Positions 5,109-8,168 of a stretch of 8,168 bases of DNA are shown here, piece after piece (positions within the stretch are counted from its first letter, which is position 1; every line of letters starts with the position of its first letter). The notes under the pieces were generated by a model that ran no database searches, was not told the DNA's origin, and saw only the letters and a program-made list of their open reading frames with translations. The stretch lies in NCBI GenBank assembly GCA_964585585.1, contig CAZPEL010000038.1:1-8168 (forward strand), written 5' to 3'. Origin of the DNA: CAZNAQ01 sp964585585. GTDB taxonomy: Bacteria; Patescibacteriota; Patescibacteriia; Patescibacteriales; JAGXOH01. The position numbers were made by a program, and so were the translations under genes.

Positions 5109-5855
5109 ATGAAGATAGATTTTTGTTTTCCGGTTTACAATGAAGAGCAGATCCTGGAGAAAAACATTTTAACTTTTTTGGATTATTTGAGGCAAAGAAA
5201 TTGGCAGTGCCCCTGGAGGGTTAGCATTGTGGTCAACGGTTCCCAGGACAAATCCCTATCCATAGCCCAAGATCTGGCTCGGCAATACCCGGAAGAGATA
5301 GATTTTTATAATCTGGAGGCCTCCGGCAAAGGCCTGGCCCTAAAGAAGCATCTATCTCATAGTCGGGCTGAAGTGGTTTTTTATATGGATATTGACCTGG
5401 CCGTATCCCTGAAAAATGTGGAGGACATTTTGGAGCCGACCTTAAAAGAGGAGTGTGATCTGGTTTTGGGCTCTCGGCTCTTACCCGAATCCCGAACCGA
5501 TCGTTCTTTTATACGAGGGCTTAGCTCCCAGATGTATAACAAGTTTTCCCGATTGTTCCTGGGGCATTCCTTTAAGGACCTGCAATGCGGCTTTAAGGCG
5601 GTCCGGGTGTCGCAGTTCCATTCCATTTCCGGTTTCTTGGAGAGTGATAAATGGTTCTTTGATACCGAGCTTATAGCTTGGGGCTTAAATTCCGGGTTCA
5701 AGATCAAGGAAGTTCCGGTGGATTGGTCGGAAAACAGGTATGAAAAGAGAAAGAGCAAAGTAAATGTGGTCAAGGATGGAATTGTTTTCTTTTGGAATTT
5801 GTTAAAATTAAAACAAAGGATCAAGAGGCACAACCGACATTCTCGATTGACCTAA
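5109..5855 (+). CDS. Family 2 glycosyltransferase, Dpm1/polyprenyl-phosphate sugar transferase type
   Basis: The 248-aa product is a complete GT-A-fold glycosyltransferase. FPVYNEE is at 7-13, the nucleotide-binding region VVNGSQDKS at 41-49, G-K-G at 73-75, the metal-binding M-D-I-D at 93-96, LGSR at 120-123, LQCGFKA at 158-164, FFDTEL at 183-188 and EVPVDW at 201-206. These match dolichyl/undecaprenyl-phosphate mannosyl- or glucosyltransferases (Dpm1/Alg5 type), which move a sugar from a nucleotide donor to a polyprenyl phosphate on the cytoplasmic face. It lacks the two C-terminal membrane helices of GtrB-type enzymes, and a basic tail (236-245) may touch the membrane. It starts 4 bp after the GT-C-like gene without a Shine-Dalgarno, which implies coupled translation. 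The GT2 assignment is firm; the sugar cannot be read from the sequence. Confidence 0.9.
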   Translation: MKIDFCFPVYNEEQILEKNILTFLDYLRQRNWQCPWRVSIVVNGSQDKSLSIAQDLARQYPEEIDFYNLEASGKGLALKKHLSHSRAEVVFYMDIDLAVSLKNVEDILEPTLKEECDLVLGSRLLPESRTDRSFIRGLSSQMYNKFSRLFLGHSFKDLQCGFKAVRVSQFHSISGFLESDKWFFDTELIAWGLNSGFKIKEVPVDWSENRYEKRKSKVNVVKDGIVFFWNLLKLKQRIKRHNRHSRLT

Positions 5856-5875
5856 AAAGGTAAAAGTGTTAGTAT
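5847..5875 (+). promoter_or_regulatory. Predicted extended -10 promoter of the M23 peptidase gene
   Basis: TTGACC (5847-5852), a 17-nt spacer and TAGTAT (5870-5875) with TG at 5867-5868 predict a start near 5882, 15 nt before the ATG. The -35 overlaps the stop of the glycosyltransferase gene. No terminator separates the two genes, so read-through is also possible. Confidence 0.5.
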
Positions 5876-5896
5876 TTTTTTGTTTAAATTAAAATC

Positions 5897-7300
5897 ATGA
5901 ATTCCCGCAAAAAACTTTTTAAAATAAAAATTAAAAAGACCTTTTTGGAGTTAGCGCTCCTTTTTGTTAAGACTTTGGCTGTATTCGGGTCTTTTTTGAT
6001 CTCCTTTATGATATTTTTGGCCCAACCCTTGAAATTGGCGGGCCGTTTTGTTTTTTATAAAGTAGTGGTGAAATTGTATTGTTATTATCTCTCTTTGATC
6101 AAAAAATTGGGCTGGAATCGGAACAAGAAGGGCTTTTTGTCTTTTTTATTCAATGAAAAGATAGTTCATGTGGCGGTAATGGTGATCACTTTTTCCGTGG
6201 TTTTGGTTAATATAGCCCCTTTTACCAATGCTCAGTCCACCCTGGAAAGCAGAAGGGAGGCCATTGTGTACCAGTTGGTTCAAAGTGAGTTCGGCGAGTT
6301 TGAGGAAGAGGAGGAATTAATAGAAGAATCCTTGAACAAGGAAACTCTGGACTCTCATGTGAATTTGCAAAAAAAATATAGACAGGAATCTTTGGCTCTA
6401 AAGGATGATTCCTCCCGGGGGCGAGGCGGAGAAAGTTTTACTTCCGCCACCGCGACTTCGGAGCAAGCCGAAGGCCTGGAAGAAGCTCAAAGTTTGGATG
6501 ATTCTTTAAAAGATCGGAAAGAAGTATTGGAATACACTGTGCAGACCGGAGACACTGTTAGCACTATTGCCGATAAATTTGGCATCAGTGTTAATACCAT
6601 CCTTTGGGAAAATGGTTTGAGTGCCTATGACCTGATCAGGCCCGGAGATGAGTTGGTTATTTTGCCGATCAGCGGTGTTAGGCATGAGGTGGATCGCGGA
6701 GAAAGTTTAAGTTATATAGCCAGCAAATACGACATTTCCAAGAGCAAGATCATAGAGGCCAACAATATCAGCGACCCGGGAAGGTTGAGTGTGGGAGAGA
6801 AGCTACTTATTCCGGGCGGAGAGAAACAGGATGACTCTTCTTCCTCTTCTCAGTCCGTCTCTTCCGGTAGGACTTCCGGCCAAAGCGCCATTTCGGCGGT
6901 CAAGGATGTGGTTCAATCTCCTCGGACCAGTCAGGTCAGTAGCAATAAAATGCATTGGCCCACCACCGGACACCGGATCACCCAATATTATTCCTGGCGC
7001 CATAAGGGCTTGGATGTGGCTGACAATATCGGTACCCCCTTGTTTGCTTCTGATGCCGGAGTTATAGAATTCGTGGGTTGGAGTCGGGGCTATGGCAACA
7101 ATATTGTTATCGATCATGGTGGCGGTAAAAAGACCAGATATGCCCATATGCATAGATTCTATGTTAGTCGCGGGGAAAGAGTGGCCAAGGGCCAAACTCT
7201 GGGCGAGATGGGTAATACCGGTTGGTCCACCGGGCCCCATGTTCATTTTGAAGTGGTTATAAACGGCCGCAGACAGAATCCGCTTAATTATATCAAGTAG
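5897..7300 (+). CDS. Membrane-anchored LysM/M23 peptidoglycan endopeptidase
   Basis: The 467-aa product has hydrophobic segments at about 16-43, 51-68 and 89-107, the third followed by a possible signal peptidase site TNA|Q after 112. A charged, Glu-rich linker (115-210) follows, then LysM 1 (about 212-257), LysM 2 (about 262-306), a Ser-rich linker (310-350) and an M23/LytM peptidase domain (about 365-460). The metal and catalytic residues are all present: H369 and D373 (H-x3-D), H417 in Y-A-H-M-H, and H448/H450 in G-P-H-V-H. It should therefore be an active endopeptidase that binds peptidoglycan by LysM and cuts peptide cross-links outside the membrane. The two extra helices before the signal-like segment are odd for a secreted hydrolase. 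No Shine-Dalgarno is visible; the ATG lies 15 nt after a predicted transcription start. Confidence 0.9.
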   Translation: MNSRKKLFKIKIKKTFLELALLFVKTLAVFGSFLISFMIFLAQPLKLAGRFVFYKVVVKLYCYYLSLIKKLGWNRNKKGFLSFLFNEKIVHVAVMVITFSVVLVNIAPFTNAQSTLESRREAIVYQLVQSEFGEFEEEEELIEESLNKETLDSHVNLQKKYRQESLALKDDSSRGRGGESFTSATATSEQAEGLEEAQSLDDSLKDRKEVLEYTVQTGDTVSTIADKFGISVNTILWENGLSAYDLIRPGDELVILPISGVRHEVDRGESLSYIASKYDISKSKIIEANNISDPGRLSVGEKLLIPGGEKQDDSSSSSQSVSSGRTSGQSAISAVKDVVQSPRTSQVSSNKMHWPTTGHRITQYYSWRHKGLDVADNIGTPLFASDAGVIEFVGWSRGYGNNIVIDHGGGKKTRYAHMHRFYVSRGERVAKGQTLGEMGNTGWSTGPHVHFEVVINGRRQNPLNYIK

Positions 7301-7301
7301 T

Positions 7302-7331
7302 TTGGGGCTGCCGGCTGATAAATGGTATAAT
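7302..7331 (+). promoter_or_regulatory. Predicted extended -10 promoter of the small membrane protein gene
   Basis: A consensus TATAAT at 7326-7331 is preceded by TG at 7323-7324 (extended -10), with TTGGGG at 7302-7307 after an 18-nt spacer. It lies directly after the M23 stop. The start is expected near 7338, 19 nt before the ATG at 7357. Confidence 0.55.
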
Positions 7332-7356
7332 AGAAGAATAAAATTAATTGATTTTT

Positions 7357-7626
7357 ATGAAGATCGTTTTGGGTATAATAATGATGATCGTAGGGATCGC
7401 CATGGTGGTAAAAACCGAAACCGTATTAAAGATATTCGGCCGGATGGCCTTTTTTGAAAAACATTTGGGCACCGAGGGCGGTTCCAGGTTGGGTTATAAG
7501 ATGATCGGATTGGTCGTTTTTTTCTTAGGACTTATAACAGCCACCGGCATGGTCGGTGGATTTATGAATTGGCTTTTAGGCCCTATATTTGATGCCGGTT
7601 CCGGCTCCCATTCCATCTCCTCTTGA
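7357..7626 (+). CDS. Small two-helix membrane protein of unknown function
   Basis: The 89-aa product has helix 1 at about 2-18, a conserved-looking charged middle section at 28-50 (G-R-M-A-F-F-E-K-H-L-G-T-E-G-G-S-R-L-G-Y), helix 2 at about 49-66 and a Gly/Ser-rich end. Proteins with a very similar F-F-E-K-x-L-G-T-x-G-G-x-R-L core occur, as I recall, in many CPR genomes as uncharacterised short membrane proteins; I know no function. A TTG at 7348 would add three residues, but the ATG at 7357 is preferred. The short AT-rich leader has no Shine-Dalgarno. The gene has its own extended -10 promoter and is followed by a weak terminator. Coding is well supported by the membrane topology and the promoter. 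Confidence 0.75.
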   Translation: MKIVLGIIMMIVGIAMVVKTETVLKIFGRMAFFEKHLGTEGGSRLGYKMIGLVVFFLGLITATGMVGGFMNWLLGPIFDAGSGSHSISS

Positions 7627-7649
7627 TCTTAGGCAAGATATTAGTTAAG

Positions 7650-7675
7650 ATACCTTGAGCTTTGGGGTATTTTAT
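7650..7675 (+). terminator. Weak Rho-independent terminator after the small membrane protein
   Basis: ATACC (7650-7654) pairs with GGTAT (7666-7670), extended by two G-T wobbles around the loop GAGCTTT. TTTTAT follows. The stem is short but well placed, 24 bp after the stop. Confidence 0.4.
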
Positions 7676-7680
7676 ATTAA

Positions 7681-7736
7681 ATAAAAATTAAAATCATAAA
7701 TCTAAAATCATAAATCCTAAAATGAGAAGGGGCCGT
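7681..7736 (+). repeat. AT-rich tRNA-leader repeat, copy A
   Basis: This 56-bp stretch matches 7788-7844 with one indel and two substitutions. It contains two tandem copies of a 14-nt unit (AAAATCATAAATCT/C), then AAAATGAGAA and the seven bases GGGCCGT that form the 5' acceptor strand of the tRNA-Ala gene in copy B. Because it includes the tRNA's first bases, it looks like a duplicated tRNA promoter and 5' end, not a free-standing intergenic repeat. Confidence 0.85.
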
Positions 7737-7779
7737 CAACCCACTTGTTAATCAAGAGCGAAGCCACTAACTTTTCAGG
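7730..7779 (+). pseudogene. Possible degraded 5' half of a tRNA-Ala gene
   Basis: GGGCCGT (7730-7736) is identical to the start of the intact tRNA-Ala at 7838. The next seven bases (CAACCCA against TAGCTCA) differ only by transitions. GAGCG (7756-7760) and CAGG (7776-7779) fall where the D-stem 3' strand and anticodon-stem 3' strand would lie with small indels. The D-stem and anticodon no longer pair and there is no T-arm, so it cannot be functional. The first seven bases are certain; homology beyond them is tentative. Confidence 0.35.
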
Positions 7780-7787
7780 TAAATTTT

Positions 7788-7844
7788 ATAAAAATTAAAA
7801 ATCATAAATCCAAAATCATAAATCCTAAAATGAGAATGGGCCGT
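7788..7844 (+). repeat. AT-rich tRNA-leader repeat, copy B (in front of the intact tRNA)
   Basis: This is the partner of copy A at 7681-7736 and ends with the first seven bases of tRNA-Ala. TAAAAT at 7826-7831 lies 6 nt before the tRNA's first base, the right place for a -10 element that starts transcription at the mature 5' end, although no convincing -35 accompanies it. The repeat may therefore be a duplicated tRNA promoter. Confidence 0.8.
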
Positions 7845-7911
7845 TAGCTCAGTTGGCTAGAGCGCCTGCCTTGCACGCAGGAGGTCAAGGGTTCGAATCC
7901 CTTACGGTCCA
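7838..7911 (+). tRNA. tRNA-Ala (anticodon UGC)
   Basis: All four arms fold. The acceptor stem pairs GGGCCGT (7838-7844) with ACGGTCC (7904-7910). The D-stem is GCTC/GAGC. The anticodon stem CCTGC/GCAGG encloses the loop CTTGCAC with anticodon TGC at 7872-7874. The T-stem AAGGG/CCCTT encloses TTCGAAT. The G3-U70 wobble pair, the main identity element for alanyl-tRNA synthetase, is present, with discriminator A at 7911. CCA is not encoded (the DNA reads ACA), so a CCA-adding enzyme is needed. Confidence 0.97.
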
Positions 7912-7914
7912 CAA
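7892..7914 (+). repeat. 23-bp direct repeat from the tRNA 3' end (copy 1)
   Basis: The T-loop, T-stem 3' strand, acceptor 3' strand and the next few bases of tRNA-Ala are repeated exactly at 8073-8095, 181 bp downstream. A duplicated tRNA 3' end is the usual form of attachment sites made by tyrosine integrases, but the interval holds no integrase or other gene. Confidence 0.9.
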
Positions 7915-7953
7915 CAAAAAAGAATGGCACATCAGTGTCATTCTTTTTTGTTG
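7912..7953 (+). terminator. Strong Rho-independent terminator of tRNA-Ala
   Basis: A perfect 15-bp stem (7912-7926 with 7939-7953) begins at the base after the tRNA discriminator. A G-T pair and three more pairs extend it to the loop ATCA. The GC-containing part GAATGGCAC/GTGTCATTC is followed by TTTTTT. Because the A-rich and T-rich flanks also pair, it reads as a terminator on both strands. Confidence 0.9.
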
Positions 7954-8072
7954 GAGCCGTATGTGCTATGAGAACCCTTCTAGACGGGCCAAGAATCAAA
8001 AGTTAGAAATCCAGAAAGAATTAAAATTAATTTTTGTGATAAGATAGTATTATTTTTAAGGCCCGGCGCAGC
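7954..8072. other. Non-coding interval between the tRNA-Ala terminator and the tRNA fragment
   Basis: No supportable gene is present here. The interval is AT-rich in the middle. CGGGCC (7985-7990) and GGCCCG (8060-8065) form a 6-bp inverted repeat across it. The segment just after the hairpin (about 7950-7977) resembles the segment after the second hairpin (about 8131-8156), including CCGT, ATGAG and GAACCCT, so the two terminator regions look like diverged duplicates. Confidence 0.5.
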
Positions 8073-8094
8073 TTCGAATCCCTTACGGTCCACA
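8073..8094 (+). pseudogene. 3' fragment of tRNA-Ala
   Basis: The T-loop, T-stem 3' strand, acceptor 3' strand, discriminator and following bases are identical to 7892-7913. The 5' side of the T-stem is missing (GCAGC in place of AAGGG) and no D-arm or anticodon arm precedes it. It is therefore a tRNA remnant or an attachment-site-like duplication. A GGGCC at 7986-7990 could pair with GGTCC here, but the 110-nt span contains no other tRNA feature. Confidence 0.8.
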
Positions 8095-8135
8095 AAAAGA
8101 AAAGCCACCAGTGATGGTGGCTTTTCTTTTTGTGG
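8090..8135 (+). terminator. Rho-independent terminator after the tRNA-Ala fragment
   Basis: A perfect 21-bp stem (8090-8110 with 8115-8135) closes a GTGA loop. AAAAGCCACCA pairs with TGGTGGCTTTT, and the T-rich run CTTTTCTTTTT lies within the 3' arm. The stem shares its first bases CCACA with the tRNA fragment, as the terminator at 7912 does with the intact tRNA. The stem-core sequence differs from the first terminator, so the hairpins were not copied base for base. Confidence 0.85.
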
Positions 8136-8168
8136 ATCCGTGATGAGAGAGAACCCTAAATAAACCGA

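Noticed and set aside
5381..5833. Minus-strand 150-codon reading frame opposite the glycosyltransferase
   Set aside because: The plus strand encodes all GT2 motifs intact over the same interval.
6803..7246. Minus-strand 147-codon reading frame opposite the M23 domain
   Set aside because: It is a shadow of the well-supported M23 peptidase frame, with no ribosome site or recognisable domain.
2075..7626. UGA recoding to glycine (code 25)
   Set aside because: TGA ends the GT-C-like, small membrane and pilin 3 genes at sensible lengths. The frame after the GT-C-like gene is overlapped at once by the GT2 start, and the small membrane gene meets TAG one codon later.
7681..7837. CRISPR-like array from the 14-nt AT-rich repeats
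   Set aside because: The units are tandem, low in complexity, without spacers and present only as two pairs. No cas gene is present.
7853..8047. 64-codon plus-strand reading frame over the tRNA
   Set aside because: It lies across the tRNA-Ala gene and its terminator hairpin, has no Shine-Dalgarno and shows no protein-like pattern.

Overview
This 8.2-kb window looks like chromosomal DNA of a Candidate Phyla Radiation (Patescibacteria) bacterium, most likely a Parcubacteria-type lineage. The evidence is a row of small pilin-like proteins with the W-M-T-A-x-G-N-E core that is common in those genomes, a polytopic glycosyltransferase next to a Dpm1-like enzyme, a LysM plus M23 peptidase with several N-terminal membrane helices, a small membrane protein of a type I associate with these genomes, and compact gene packing. 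TGA is used as a true stop, so the UGA-to-Gly code of Gracilibacteria/SR1 does not apply. The lineage call rests on family resemblance, not on a marker gene.

Layout. Positions 1-775 hold a good extended -10 promoter, a leader dominated by a perfect 26-bp hairpin, an orphan lipoprotein gene (+) and a bidirectional terminator. Positions 804-3350 (-) hold six tandem paralogous VirB2/TrbC-like pilin genes, each with a signal peptide and two membrane helices. The promoter-proximal one (2958-3350) has a strong Shine-Dalgarno and is separated from the other five by a 110-bp gap with overlapping, mutually exclusive hairpins. The five distal genes are packed with gaps of 2-15 bp and lack obvious Shine-Dalgarno sites. 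Positions 3351-3490 hold divergent promoters. Positions 3491-5855 (+) hold a GT-C-like membrane protein and a GT2 glycosyltransferase 4 bp apart. Positions 5897-7300 (+) hold a membrane-anchored LysM/M23 endopeptidase with all catalytic residues. Positions 7357-7626 (+) hold an 89-aa membrane protein of unknown function. Positions 7681-8135 hold an intact tRNA-Ala(UGC) flanked by partial copies of its own 5' and 3' ends, with two strong terminator hairpins.

How it fits together (inference). Everything protein-coding here points to the cell envelope: surface filaments or a secretion/uptake channel built from several pilins, lipid-linked sugar synthesis and transfer, peptidoglycan remodelling, and a lipoprotein. 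No VirB4, VirB6, TrwB or pilus ATPase is visible, so the machine that would use these pilins must be encoded elsewhere. The most unusual parts are the six-member pilin array with its intercistronic RNA switch-like structure, the leader hairpin at 88-190, and the tRNA-Ala locus with tRNA fragments on both sides.
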